A stretch of DNA of 64,000 nucleotides from Tieghemostelium lacteum (lineage: Eukaryota > Evosea > Eumycetozoa > Dictyosteliales > Raperosteliaceae). Below the pieces are notes generated by a model. That model was not told the DNA's origin. It did no database searches and saw nothing but the letters and a program-made list of their open reading frames with translations. The DNA is taken from positions 248,001 through 312,000 of the forward strand of contig LODT01000031.1 in NCBI GenBank assembly GCA_001606155.1. The letters run 5' to 3'. Shown piece by piece: positions 42,009-52,841 of this stretch. A program made the position numbers and the translations under genes. How positions within the stretch are numbered: position 1 is the stretch's first letter; each line of letters begins with the position of its first letter.

Positions 42009-43096
42009 TTATTTTTTCTTTAAGTAATATACCCTGTGAAATTGTAGTATTGCATCTCTAAAGGTTTTTGAAAAGTATATAATATTCTGATAATCTGATC
42101 TCCATTTGAACCCAACTTCTACTTGAATAGTGTTGATATTAATAGGCTCAGAAGAGTAGTTTATAACTGTAAATGCACCATTGTAATGTGGATGTTCTTT
42201 ATGAGGATCCAATTGAATTTTTTGAGATTTTGTAAGAGGTGCTGGTACGGATGGGTCAGGATCTGGGAATACTGGTATACCATGTCTGTGAATGTACCCT
42301 AATATACTATTAGGTCCTGACAATACCTGATCACCTCCGTTATCTCTTAGTAATTGAAATACAGTTTTTAGATCTTTGGTACCACGTAAAATGTGATTTA
42401 CCAAATCAGATTGACCATGCATATCCAATAATAGTGGTTGTACATTCATCTCTGTTTTTATTTTAGTAATATACTCTCTAATTACTCTATGATAGAGATC
42501 ATAATGTGGTTTCATTCTGATATCTTCATAGGCCTTATCTTCAGGTCTGTTAAAATCACAATTCTTTCTATGTATTTTTGAATAGACAATAAATGGTCTT
42601 GGGCAATCTTTATAATATTTTAAGTCTGATACATGGTCACACTGTTTCATAGTATGACATTGGCATTTAATCTCACAATTACAACTGTGATCTGGGTGAT
42701 GGTGTTCTGGTGATGAAGAGGCACCCTCACCTGAACTACTACTATTATTATTATTGTTGCTATTTTTATTACAATTGCAATTTTTACAAAAACAATGATA
42801 ACAATTAAAACATCTAATTATAGCCATTGCTAAATCATCGGTGTGGTGATCTGGATCTATAATACCTTTTTTTCTAACACCAACACCTTCAATTTTATTC
42901 TTACCAGAATGTGGGAATGTTAATCTTTTTTTTAGTGCCAATATTAATATCTTTCAATAATTAATAAATATTTGGTTTTAATACGAAAGACCTACAAAAA
43001 TGGTATATTTCCTTGCTGATAAAATATATAATCATCATTATAGGATTCTACAAGTTCATATAAATAATCTGGTGTTTTATCTTCTATTGTTGACAT
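42009..43096 (-). CDS. N-formylglutamate amidohydrolase-like protein
   Basis: Two exons: 43096-42996 and 42924-42009, with a 71-nt intron (GTAGGT...AAAAAG, phase 2), giving about 338 residues. The join rebuilds GNIPFLLTFPHSGKNKIEG, where PHSG (residues 38-41) is the usual start of the FGase fold. LLLDMHGQSDLVNHILRGTK is the second family block with a D-x-H metal-binding pair. HPHYNGAFTVINYS and IQVEVGFKWRSDY fit the third conserved region. A Cys/His-rich loop (CNCYHCFCKNCNCNK, then Asn/Ser runs, then CNCEIKCQCH) sits within the first half and may bind metal. FGases hydrolyse N-formyl-glutamate and related amides; related proteins have unclear substrates in eukaryotes. Confidence 0.78.
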
Positions 43097-43489
43097 TCTT
43101 TAAAGAATAAATGAAAATGACAAGAACTTTATTTTTTTTTTGTTTTTAAAATTGAGAAGATGAACTGAATAACTACGATAATTATTATTGAGAAAAATGT
43201 AATTTGAACTGCGCCCAATATACCTATATTTTTTAAGTACTCGGATAGCGACCACAGTGAATTTAGTGTTTACTCTATACGACAAATGTGGGTATAAAAA
43301 TTCAGACAGTTATACCTCTACTCTGTCGCATCTTAGAAAAGTAAAGATCTCATAATTTCAAAATTTTCATTTTTGAAAAATAGAATCATATAATTTTATG
43401 GTATAATACCCACACTTAAATCCTGAGTGTTTAAGTTATTTCATTACCCCTTTTTTTATAATAAACTGTTTATTTCAATGTAGGAGAGA
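43097..43489. promoter_or_regulatory. Divergent intergenic region, FGase-like / finger-His-Cys protein
   Basis: About 390 bases between two starts that face away from each other. It is less AT-rich at 43200-43340 than most intergenic sequence here (for example GGATAGCGACCACAG). A minus-strand frame (43100-43285) has no family resemblance and is not called as a gene. Confidence 0.4.
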
Positions 43490-44725
43490 ATGGTAAGAAC
43501 AAAATCAACATTTAGTAGGGAGATGCTAAAATTACCTATTAAAGAATGCCCAATGCCCAATTCAAAAATTTTTAGACTCAAACTTGAAGATTCTTCAGGT
43601 GAGGTATATTTGAATGTTTGTCCTCACTGCTATAATAATCCTGCTGTTACAGAGATTTATAATCTAGCTGATAGCTCAAATTTTAGAAAACATGAAAATA
43701 AACATAATAATGAAGAGTCACCTAGCAAGAATACTATAGGTACCTTTAGTGACTGTGATGATGTGGATTCTGGAGTTTCTAGTGAAAGTAAAAAACTGAA
43801 TGAAAAGTTAAGGAATAAGTTTAGCAAGTATGGGTGCTACTCTGATGTTGATGATAGTATTACCATTACGAAGAGATATGAAAAAATTGTAAATGAACTT
43901 TTACATTTTGGTAAAGCATATCCTATTACAGGGTGTTGGATTTACAATGGAAAAGATTGTTATAGACAGTTCTTGGAGATGAAGATTCCAATGCCATTGA
44001 ATGAAAGTCAACAGTTTTGTTTACATAGTGCATTGTGTGAGGTGGGACATGATCTAACAAATAGGTCTGATGCACATGTAAGATGTTGTAGACCCTCACA
44101 TTTGAGATGGGGTTCTACTCAAGAGAATACACTTGATAGAGATTCTAGACAAATAATGGAACAGGACAAGGAGTTCTTTGATATATGCAAAAACTTTCAA
44201 AATCAAGTTTTACAAATTTACTCTGAAATGAAATCCATTTCAATTCAAGATCTAAAACAAAGAAATGAGAATTATAGTAGAAACAATTTAAAAAATAGTT
44301 TCAGTTCAACTTCTTTTTCTTCATTTTCTTCCTCTATATCATCTACAAATAGTAGTATTTCTCCTTCAAGATCTTTATCATCTTCATTCTCCAATTTAAA
44401 TACCAGTAATAATTCAATAAATTTTGAAACAACTACTACATTTACAACAAATATAACAACAATAATAGAAGAAGATGAAAAGAAAAAAGAAAAGGAGAAA
44501 GAAGAAGAAGAGGAAGAAGAAGAAGAAGATAGAGAATTAAATAGTCATTTTATGTCACTACTTATAAAAGAAAAGAAACCAATCACTATACCACCACATT
44601 ATCTACTACCACCTAGACCACCATTACCAACTGAGAAAGAATTATTAGAAATTCTAGATTGTGAAGAAGGAGTATTTAAATTTGAGTTAACTGATGATTT
44701 AAAGGAAATGTTAAATAATAAATAA
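43490..44725 (+). CDS. Zinc finger plus His-Cys-box (I-PpoI-like) nuclease-related protein
   Basis: A 411-residue protein. Residues 44-72 form a C-x2-C-x20-H-x3-H finger (CPHC...HENKH) similar to BED or C2H2 fingers. Residues 177-216 contain FCLHSALCEVGHD and VRCCRPSHLRWGSTQENTLD, which follow the zinc loop of I-PpoI-type His-Cys-box homing endonucleases: C-x-x-P-x-H-L-x-W-x-S-x-x-x-N, with Asn213 at the expected metal-binding Asn. The catalytic His of I-PpoI does not have an obvious partner at the aligned position (Ala181); a nearby His179 or His196 might substitute. The C-terminal half is Ser, Thr and Glu runs. A His-Me finger nuclease, or a domesticated DNA-binding protein derived from one, is inferred. 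Nothing around it suggests an intron-borne element. Confidence 0.65.
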   Translation: MVRTKSTFSREMLKLPIKECPMPNSKIFRLKLEDSSGEVYLNVCPHCYNNPAVTEIYNLADSSNFRKHENKHNNEESPSKNTIGTFSDCDDVDSGVSSESKKLNEKLRNKFSKYGCYSDVDDSITITKRYEKIVNELLHFGKAYPITGCWIYNGKDCYRQFLEMKIPMPLNESQQFCLHSALCEVGHDLTNRSDAHVRCCRPSHLRWGSTQENTLDRDSRQIMEQDKEFFDICKNFQNQVLQIYSEMKSISIQDLKQRNENYSRNNLKNSFSSTSFSSFSSSISSTNSSISPSRSLSSSFSNLNTSNNSINFETTTTFTTNITTIIEEDEKKKEKEKEEEEEEEEEDRELNSHFMSLLIKEKKPITIPPHYLLPPRPPLPTEKELLEILDCEEGVFKFELTDDLKEMLNNK

Positions 44726-44941
44726 TAATTTTAACCAAAAAGTATTAATATACTTTTAAATTTATTCTAATCCCATATGAAATATTATAATCCGCTACCT
44801 AATTACAATAATAGATTAATTTTAAATATTTCTTCTAATTGTAGGATATTACGAGAATTTAACAGAATGGGGATTCTAACCCAACACACCAATTACTCGA
44901 AATTATTATATATAGTATACCCAATGAGTTTAAAATATTGA

Positions 44942-45513
44942 CTAATATTCCATTTTATCCTCTTCATCATTATTATTTTTTTCATCGTCTTCGTCGTTAT
45001 CCTCCTCTTCACTTGGAAACTCCATTGTTATAGGTAATTGAACTTGAGTAGTTGCAGTTTTTGATTGTGTGGCTTTAAAATAATTGTAAACACTAATATT
45101 CTGATTAAATTCATCAATTGCTACTCTTTGACAAGATCTGATTGAACCTGATATATGAATTACTCTAAAATATACAGGAATACCTTCATACTCTGTTATC
45201 AAACTTAAAGCTGCCCACAATGATTTATAAAAGTCAAATCCACACCTAACTATAAATACATTGGTATCTGAATTTACATAAACAACTATAAGCATTCAAC
45301 TTATTAGAATCAATCAAACAATACCAAAATGTGATCCATCCTATATATACATTTTACAGTTTTTTTATAAGCTTCTGTTGTTAACTCACCAATGAGTTTC
45401 TTTGATTGTTCAATTATAAATGGATACATCCATATATCTGATAATAATGATGTCTTTTCTTTATCATGCCATATAACTTCTGTTAGAAAATATCTGTTCT
45501 TTAATCTAACCAT
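44942..45513 (-). CDS. pop5: RNase P/MRP subunit POP5
   Basis: Two exons: 45513-45351 and 45285-44942, with a 65-nt intron (GTATAT...CTTATAG, phase 1), giving about 168 residues. It starts MVRLKNRYFLTEVIWHDK, the standard POP5 opening. The join gives TVKFVYVNSDTNVFIVRCGF, and then FDFYKSLWAALSLITEYEG and HISGSIRSCQRVAIDEFNQ follow the family order. An acidic Glu/Asp-rich tail closes the protein, as in human POP5. POP5 is a core protein of RNase P (5' tRNA maturation) and RNase MRP (rRNA processing) in the nucleus. The first exon reads 13 codons past the splice site before a stop, so the intron is easily missed. Confidence 0.92.
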
Positions 45514-45651
45514 CTGCTGTTGTCAAAATACTCGAATATGAAAAAATAGAATGTGAAAAAAAAACCTAGGTTTGGGATGATTGGTGATACGTTTCTTTTT
45601 TATAAATAATAAAATAAAGAGAAGGGAAGTGCAGATTTGCAAATTTATTGA

Positions 45652-47448
45652 TTATTCAACTAGATTAATTATACACATTTTATAAGAGGTATTTGGAGCT
45701 GTAGTATTAAGTGGTGATTTTTGTGGACTAGAACTATTGCTATTAATGTTACTACCACTTATACTATTACTAATGGTTGGTGGTGAATTCTCTTGAATTT
45801 GTAAATGACTTAAAAGATCTCTCATTGATGGTAATACTTTGTTACTAATTTCCAAATTTTCATTATCAGACTGTTGTGATGATGAAGAAGGTGATGATGA
45901 AATTGGATGTGGAAGTAATTGAGATGGTGATGATGTTTGGTTTGGTACTGGTACTGGGAATCTTGGTGATATTATATTACAATGTGATGTTGATGATGAT
46001 GATGATGGTTGTTGATATTTTAGGTGTTGTTGATAAGATGGTGATGATGATAAAACGTTTGGTGAAAATGGTGGTGAGTAATGACTATTATAATGAGCAG
46101 TTGATGAGGATGATGATGAACTTGATGGTGACATGGTATTTTGAATTCCTTCTAATGGCAATGAATGTGGTATCTCTTGTATAGATTCCAAAGCAAAATT
46201 ACCTTTTAGATGTGGAGATGAAATTGGTGGTGTTTGATTTGAAGATGTTGAAGATGATGGGGGTGGTGATTGTGTTGGATTAATACTGTTTGTAGGTGTA
46301 GGTGGTTGTATAATTTGTATGTACATTGGTCTTGGTGTAAGAACTTGCTGTGGTGGTTGATAACCATTAGTTGCATTTGGCAATGAGTAACGTCTTTCTC
46401 TTGGGCTTTGAGAAGTTATAATTGGTGATGATTCGATATTAATATTATTATTATTATTTGATACCAATCTTGGTGATGAAATTGGTGAGGCTCCGCTATT
46501 TTTTAAATTTAGTAAATTAATTGTACCGTTTCCACCTCTTGAATATGGGTGAAATAGATTATTCTTTGGACTTTGTGGTTGTTCTTGATCACCACCACCA
46601 TTACCTCCAATCAACATATTATATTGTTCTGTTGTAATTGGTATGATATGTGGTGACAATGGAACCTGTTGATATGATTGTTGTTGTTGTTGTTGTTGCT
46701 GAATATTTTGTTGTTGCTGTTGTTGTTGTTGCTGTTGCTGCTGTTGTTGGTATAACTGATACTGATGTTGTAATAGTAATTGTTGTTTTTGATGAGCCTT
46801 TGGATCGTATTTCCAATGAGAAACAAAATTTTGAATAGATGGAGCTGAATTTCTTCTATTTTTGTTGAAATTTTCAGGAACAGTATTGTCATTTGAAATT
46901 TGTTGTTGAGAAGTAGGTGATGAAGTTGGTGATGGTGCACCACTGTTTGCGCTATAATTATTTATATTTGATAGATTTAGACTGGTTATATTGGTATGAG
47001 AACTTGGTGTTGAACTAGAAACTGGTGAACTACTTGGTGATGATGGTTTAAATCTCCAATGAACCATAAATTGTTGCCTTTTCTTTTCATTCTCCCATTC
47101 CTTTTCCTTATTTTTCTCTTTTTTCTTTTGATTGTTGGTTTTGGTATTGGTACTATTAGATGATGATGATGGTGATGATGTTGTAGTTGTAGTTGAAGGA
47201 GTAGTGGAAGATGATGGAGGTGGTGGTGTTGTACTAGTTGAAACAGTACTACTACTAAGATTTAATGATGAATTTGTTGGTGATGTACTGGTACTATTAC
47301 TTTTTTTATTATTATCAATAATTTTATCTACTTTGGTTTCCTGTGATGTTAAAGTTGGTGGTGATGGTGATTGTGATTGTGATTGAGACTGTGTTTCATT
47401 TTTACTATTACTATCCTCTGATTTATTTGATTGTGATTCTACTTCCAT
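45652..47448 (-). CDS. Low-complexity protein with duplicated HW motif
   Basis: A 598-residue protein made almost entirely of Ser/Pro/Thr/Gln/Asn runs, including a broken poly-Gln block of about 40 residues. Two short ordered-looking segments stand out: QQFMVHWRFKP (His130-Trp131) and QNFVSHWKYDP (His211-Trp212). They share F-[MV]-x-HW-[RK]-[FY]-x-P and are likely a repeated motif. A third conserved-looking piece is SMRDLLSHLQIQENSPP near the C-terminus. No known domain was recognised. Low complexity plus short linear motifs suggests a regulatory or scaffold protein, perhaps nuclear; this is speculation. Confidence 0.7.
   Translation of the reverse strand: MEVESQSNKSEDSNSKNETQSQSQSQSPSPPTLTSQETKVDKIIDNNKKSNSTSTSPTNSSLNLSSSTVSTSTTPPPPSSSTTPSTTTTTSSPSSSSNSTNTKTNNQKKKEKNKEKEWENEKKRQQFMVHWRFKPSSPSSSPVSSSTPSSHTNITSLNLSNINNYSANSGAPSPTSSPTSQQQISNDNTVPENFNKNRRNSAPSIQNFVSHWKYDPKAHQKQQLLLQHQYQLYQQQQQQQQQQQQQQNIQQQQQQQQSYQQVPLSPHIIPITTEQYNMLIGGNGGGDQEQPQSPKNNLFHPYSRGGNGTINLLNLKNSGASPISSPRLVSNNNNNINIESSPIITSQSPRERRYSLPNATNGYQPPQQVLTPRPMYIQIIQPPTPTNSINPTQSPPPSSSTSSNQTPPISSPHLKGNFALESIQEIPHSLPLEGIQNTMSPSSSSSSSSTAHYNSHYSPPFSPNVLSSSPSYQQHLKYQQPSSSSSTSHCNIISPRFPVPVPNQTSSPSQLLPHPISSSPSSSSQQSDNENLEISNKVLPSMRDLLSHLQIQENSPPTISNSISGSNINSNSSSPQKSPLNTTAPNTSYKMCIINLVE
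46678..46770 (-). repeat. CAA/CAG repeat encoding poly-Gln
   Basis: Trinucleotide repeat (TTG/CTG on the plus strand, CAA/CAG on the coding strand) within the HW-motif protein, encoding an interrupted Gln run. Such tracts are common in dictyostelid coding DNA and are prone to length change. Confidence 0.9.
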
Positions 47449-48792
47449 TATTTTGGTTTTTTTTTTTGGTTTTTTCCTATTTTATTATTTTTTTTTTCAA
47501 ATTTAGTTGTGATGGGGTGGGAGAAACTAGGGTTTTTTTTTTGTAGTGTATTTGTGTCTATGCTTCTAAACAACTAGTTGGGTTTTGAAACTTATGTTTG
47601 TGATTTATTTTTTTATAAATTTTCTTATTTTCATATGAGACTCTATGGGTTGGTGACGATAGTGGGGATGAAAATATTAATATTTGATTGAGAAGTTTTG
47701 TGGTTTTTTTAAAAAAGTTAAAAATGAATAGAATCTTTAACAAAGTGACAACATTTACACTATTTGGAAATTTTGTGCACTTTAATCGGAAAAATCATAT
47801 GACATAAATGAAATTGGGAACAATAATCCAAAAAATCAAAATTCTATTTGTTGAAAAGTCTAAAAAAAGTCTCAAAATAGAGCTCTTTACCGACTTTTAA
47901 AAAGTCTTTTAGATTTTTTTTTGTTTTAATGCAAAAACCAAAATATCGTCAATCTAAAACAGAATTTTGGGTAACAGAAAAATTATTATAAATTATAAAC
48001 GAGGATATACTCTTAGAGTTCTTAGTTTAGTTTAATAACCTAAACTCTACAACTACTTCTTTTGTTATTATTATTTAAAAAATGTAATGGTTGTGGTTTT
48101 TTTTTTTTTTAATCTTTTGTGTTATTTTTGCTGTTTGATTGATTTTAAAATAATTTAATCAATGAAAAAAATAAGTCAATTCAACCACTTCATCAAACAA
48201 CACTATTTTTTTTTTCTGTGTTATAATTTGTTGTACACACACAACTGTTGTTGTTGCTATTGAAATTCTAAATTTAAATAATCATTAATTTACCTTTCCT
48301 TTTTTTAACATAATGAAAAAAAAAATTAAAATTGTAAATTATTTTTTGTTATTTTTCACCTTTACAAAAATTGCCTAGTTTACTTGAAGGAGTCAATATC
48401 TCCCGCACACGACAATAATAGACACTTTTATTTGTTAAAAAAATAAAAAAAATAACAAAAGTACAGTGGATTTAGATCAGATGCAGCAATTTATTAATTA
48501 AAAATCCTATAATTAACTTATTTGGACTCTACATACAATTGAATTTATTATTTTAAAATTATTAGTATTGAAGGTTTATTGAAAAAGAATATTTAGCTTT
48601 TTGCCAATTAACTTAAAATTCAATTTTAAGTCAAAAGGTGTTTTGTGGTGTGAGTATGTGGTGTTTTCAACGAATTCAAAGAATCCAATTGATAATTGTT
48701 TTGAAAAAAAATTTTTAAGGAAGATGAGTGTATAAAATATGTCATTGGTAAATTGTCTTTAATTGTGTTACAAGTGAAATTATGTTTGAAAC
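47449..48792. other. 1.3-kb intergenic, upstream of HW protein
   Basis: AT-rich with many T runs. It holds the start region of the HW-motif gene and the 3' flank of the PARP gene. Features: a bulged inverted repeat at about 48015-48055 (TAGAG and TTTAG facing CTAAA and CTCTA) and a palindrome at 48611-48631. No ORF, tRNA or snRNA was recognised. Confidence 0.4.
48611..48631. repeat. 21-bp inverted repeat
   Basis: ACTTAAAATT, one C, then AATTTTAAGT: a 10-bp perfect inverted repeat with a one-base centre, about 160 bases past the PARP stop. It could form a hairpin in a 3' transcript, or be a symmetric binding site. Confidence 0.6.
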
Positions 48793-51211
48793 TTATTTTT
48801 GATTAATTTTAATCATGAGTAAATATTTAATATTGATTTGAGTGACATCATAAACTACATATTCAGAGTGAGTTACAGAAGATTGTACAGGATGTGTAAT
48901 GATAGGACCTTTCATCATTGAGATTCCATTAAAGTCGTCGAATGTTGAAGGTGATCTGGATCCCATGGCTTTAGTACTACCATATCCATCATTAGCCTTC
49001 TCCATATATTGGTCTTGGGTCAAGGCTTCTGAACTTCCCAAGGCAACTTCAGATAAGGCTACTATACCATATGGGTTATCTCTAGTAGTTCCACAATATC
49101 CAGCACTTACAGAGAGACAATCTGCAAGATAGACACCCTTTCCAAAACGGTATCCAGTCTTTGGACTCTCTTTAGGTGCAATTCTTAGACCTTGAGAAAG
49201 AATACCTGCAAAATTGGTATTACGACTACCATGCCATAACATCATCTTGTTGTGGTTGTATTCCCATTTCTCAATATATCTTTGTTCTTCACCTTCTCTC
49301 TTACATTCATAGATATCCATAATCTCAACGGTAAATGGTTCGGTTTCGTCTACTGTCGACAATGACATTTCCTCAATCTTTCTATAGAGATAGGAGTCCT
49401 TATCAACAGGTGATATAGCACTCTTTAATTGAGTGTATTGATCATCTAATGAATTTCCAGAAGATGATGCAGCAAGTCTCTGTTTGAGGGTATTAATAAC
49501 CTCAATTTCAGACATCATATCAACCAACTTCATTTTCTCCAATAAAAGTTTCTTATTATCTATAAGAGGTGGAGCAGAGAACCCAAAACTATGTGGAATC
49601 ATAGTATAGAATCTACTGGAAGCATCTGAAAATTGTGATTTTGTGGTAGTTGGTTGTTCGATAAGATCTTGAATCTCAGTGAGAATCTTGTAAGCCATTT
49701 GAACTTGTTTTAGTGATATTTTACCTAATGGCATCTTTTGAGAGTCAAATTGAAGATTTGCTAATTGTTGTTTCATTAGTTTCTCATCAAAGATTGATTG
49801 TACTAATGATTGGACTCTAGGTGGTAGAGTACTCTCACGAATATCCATTTGTTGAATGGATGTTTCTAAACCTGTACTATGAGCAGCATCGGATTCATCC
49901 AACTCCACAACAAAGTATTTGCCAGGGAGTTTAGAGTAACGTGATCTCAAGTCCCAATTACATCCAGTTTTATCCAAAAACTTCTCTTTGAATTCATCTA
50001 AAGCCTCTGCAAGTGTACTGAATTTATGATCAGTTGCACCACCTCCAGAACCACTTTTTTGCCCTACACGACCCCATTTACAAAAACAATAATAAGATTT
50101 TCCAGATTTTATGAGTTGTAGAATATAATAACTATTGTTATTAGTCATCAAATCAGTCATGGATAAAGATATATTATAAGGTTGATATCCATATTCTTGA
50201 GTTTGTTCAATGACAATTTCTTTACTGGCACTTGAATATTGTGAAAACTCTTCGTTAATCTTCAACAATGCAGATCCTGTTGATGGTGGATTTGCACGGA
50301 ATTTAAAGATACCACTGTCAGAGCTAGTAGTACCGTCTTCAGAGGTTACACTAGCACCTTCTCCATTTCCACTATTAACATGTGCAGGTGGTTTGTAGTC
50401 ACTGGAAAGCTCTTCAAATGGGTGATGGTGTGGGAATGTATAGGAACTCAAGAATTTGGATTTTAATTTACCATCTTTTGGTAATTGGAATCTATATCTT
50501 TTACATTCTGGACCAAACCAATCACAACGAGAGAAACTGCTTACCCAACCTTTACAATAGTAACCTTCACCATCAAATAAAACAGTCAAACAGTTACAAT
50601 TTGGACATGGTCCAACTCTGCCATAAGACATACCTTCTGCAACTACATGTAATACTTGTGCAGGTGAAAGTGAATCTAATTGATAATTTAATGGTACTAT
50701 TGTCTTTATCTGAGCTGGTTTAAGTTCTGCAGCTAAACTATCTTTAATTTTCCAAATATCATTATAGTACTTTTTTAAAATAAAATGTGGTGTGTTGGGT
50801 TAGAATCATTATTCTTTGAAATATCCAAACAAAGTATACTTACATTTTCTTTTTCCATTTGATTTTTAATTTCAGATTTATCACCAATTAGTTCTCTGAG
50901 TTTCATTTGATCCTCCCAACGTAATAAATCAAAGTGTTTCAATTGTTTAAGATAGTGAACTGTTGAGAATTGGAAACATTTGACGTGATACCAATATACC
51001 TATATTTTTATTTAAGTTAGTATTCAAATAAATGAATCAATTAATAGCTATATTAAAATCTACTTACATCATAACCATCCCAAACTCTACTCTTTGTTTC
51101 TAAACCTATTCTAATGGAATCCACAGGAAGACTACCTTTACATTTCTTACATGATGATCTATTAGATTTAGAATATTCAACAGATGTCTTTAATTCTTCT
51201 TTGTTTGACAT
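48793..51211 (-). CDS. PARP1-like poly(ADP-ribose) polymerase
   Basis: Three exons: 51211-51068, 50999-50844 and 50769-48793, with introns of 68 nt (GTAAGT...ATATAG) and 74 nt (GTAAGT...AAAAAG), both phase 0, giving about 758 residues. A PARP-type zinc finger is seen in CKKC (21-24) and YHVKC (His53, Cys56). Next come a PADR1/third-finger-like region (GPCPNCNCLTVLFDGEGYYC), a WGR domain (about 250-320, CFCKWGRVGQKSGSGG), the helical regulatory domain, and the catalytic domain. The H-Y-E triad of true polymerases is intact: His613 in LWHGSR, Tyr647 in GKGVYLAD, Glu736 in HSEYVVYD. There is one canonical finger rather than two, and no BRCT was seen. It should attach ADP-ribose chains to proteins at DNA breaks, using NAD+, in the nucleus. 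Confidence 0.92.
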
Positions 51212-52295
51212 TTATAAAATTAATTAATATGAGAGTGCGGTATGATAAAATTTCAAAAACAATATGATAAATTTTTGGAAAACTCGTGGCGCCATTTTTT
51301 TTACTTAGAAATTCAATTTCTTTTAGTAGAATTTTTTAGCAAAAGACAGTTTGTCCTATTGCAACACATATTGAGTAAAAACCCACTAAACACTGAAAAT
51401 ATATATAGGGAATTAATCAATTTAAACGAAATATTATGCCATTTATTATAAAATGAGTTTAGTTAATTAAATTTAGAAAGAAAAAACCAATGAAAATTGA
51501 TGTATCTATCACATATAATATTTTAAAGTAAAAATTTATACATATAATATCAAACCGCCAGTTTTTAATTAAAAAAAAACATTATTTACAAGTAATTTTC
51601 AATGAGATAAATTGAGTTATAACTCACACCAATATTAACATTGGGGTTTCAATGGAATTTTTGAAAAGCAAAGAGCTTTTATATTATCAAAAAGACACAT
51701 TTCAAATATAAACTATATGTATATCCCCAACCATATATTGATGTGTCAAAATATTAAAAATAATATTTTTATTTTGGTATGACCCCCCTCACCACACACT
51801 TAATTCACCTAAATCACAAAGAAAACTGTGAGTAAACCCCCCTTTTTAGAAAAAAAAAAAACAAATTTAAATTTATAAATTCTGGTGATTATAATTATTT
51901 CAAAAACATTCATTCATTATTCAAACAACAACAATATAGATTCTATTTACCTCAAAACTACTTTCTATCACAGATCTACAAAAAAGTTTTTTAAAATTCT
52001 TTTGGCAATCTCCAACTATATTAAAAGTACCTGATATAGATCATCACTAGTGGTTTTTTATCGAATTGAATACATTGATAGTCGAAGGGAAACCTAAACC
52101 TTAGATCACCATTCCTTCACACCAATCTGAAAATTCTAAAAACAAGCACAACACCCCTCAACCCAAACCCAACTGAACTCATTGTTTTAGTTCACCAAAA
52201 GACTTTAAAATATTTTATAAAATATTTTATTTTGTTTATCAAATTTTTTAATTACAAGTTCAAATTATATATATAATCTATACAATTATACAACC
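51212..52295. promoter_or_regulatory. 1.1-kb divergent region, PARP / Cys-rich protein
   Basis: The two flanking genes start at its edges and point away. AT-rich with C-rich clusters (CCCCCCTCACCACACAC at 51783-51799; CAACACCCCTCAACCC at 52149-52164). A plus-strand frame at 51242-51451 has no coding character. T- and A-rich stretches lie next to the right-hand start codon. Confidence 0.45.
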
Positions 52296-52841
52296 ATGAC
52301 ATATTCACCAGAACTCTTAAAAGGTTTATCTAATTTATCATTTAATAAGTCACCTATACTGTCACCTATATTCCACAGTGGTGAGCTATCATTAGCCTAT
52401 TATCCTCCACCTCTGAATATCAGTGCTAGTAGTGAAGGTCTTCAACCACTAACACTTATCAATGAAGTTCCAACTCTTAAATCAACACCAAAAAAAATCA
52501 CATGTAATAGTAAAGTTTTTTCATCTAGTCCTTCTCATAGTAATCATTCACTATTTGCTGATTTTCAAAAGAAAAGATCTAGATCATGTTGTTCTATCTG
52601 TGATAAAGTAGTTTTAGAATATACCGTTACTGTACAAAATAGAAAAAAGAATAAGAAATATCATAAATGTACACAATGTAATAAGATAATTTGTGATTCT
52701 TGTTCAAATCTAAATAATAATAATAATAATATAAATAGTAATCAATATAATAGTCAAAAAGTAACTAAAACCAATATAACAAGAAATACAAAATATTTTA
52801 AAAAAACATTATCCATTTGCGAATCTTGTTTAGAACATTAG
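52296..52841 (+). CDS. Small Cys-rich zinc-binding (FYVE/RING-like) protein
   Basis: A 181-residue protein. The N-terminal 95 residues are Ser/Pro-rich with a repeated SPI motif (SPILSPIF). The C-terminal part has four CxxC pairs: CSIC, CTQC, CDSC and CESC, spaced so that the first three sit in about 40 residues and the last follows an Asn-rich loop. A basic run RKKNKKYHKC precedes the second pair. Eight cysteines in pairs fit a cross-brace zinc domain such as FYVE-related fingers, though the classical R(R/K)HHCR motif is absent. Phosphoinositide binding should therefore not be assumed. Function unknown. Confidence 0.68.
   Translation: MTYSPELLKGLSNLSFNKSPILSPIFHSGELSLAYYPPPLNISASSEGLQPLTLINEVPTLKSTPKKITCNSKVFSSSPSHSNHSLFADFQKKRSRSCCSICDKVVLEYTVTVQNRKKNKKYHKCTQCNKIICDSCSNLNNNNNNINSNQYNSQKVTKTNITRNTKYFKKTLSICESCLEH

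Noticed and set aside
43100-43285. 61-codon minus-strand frame between divergent genes
   Set aside because: It sits in a promoter region, overlaps no conserved family, and reads into A/T-tract residues (KNKKKIKFLSFSF).
51242-51451. 69-codon plus-strand frame next to the PARP start
   Set aside because: No recognisable motif, in the 5' flank of the divergent PARP gene; judged a chance frame.
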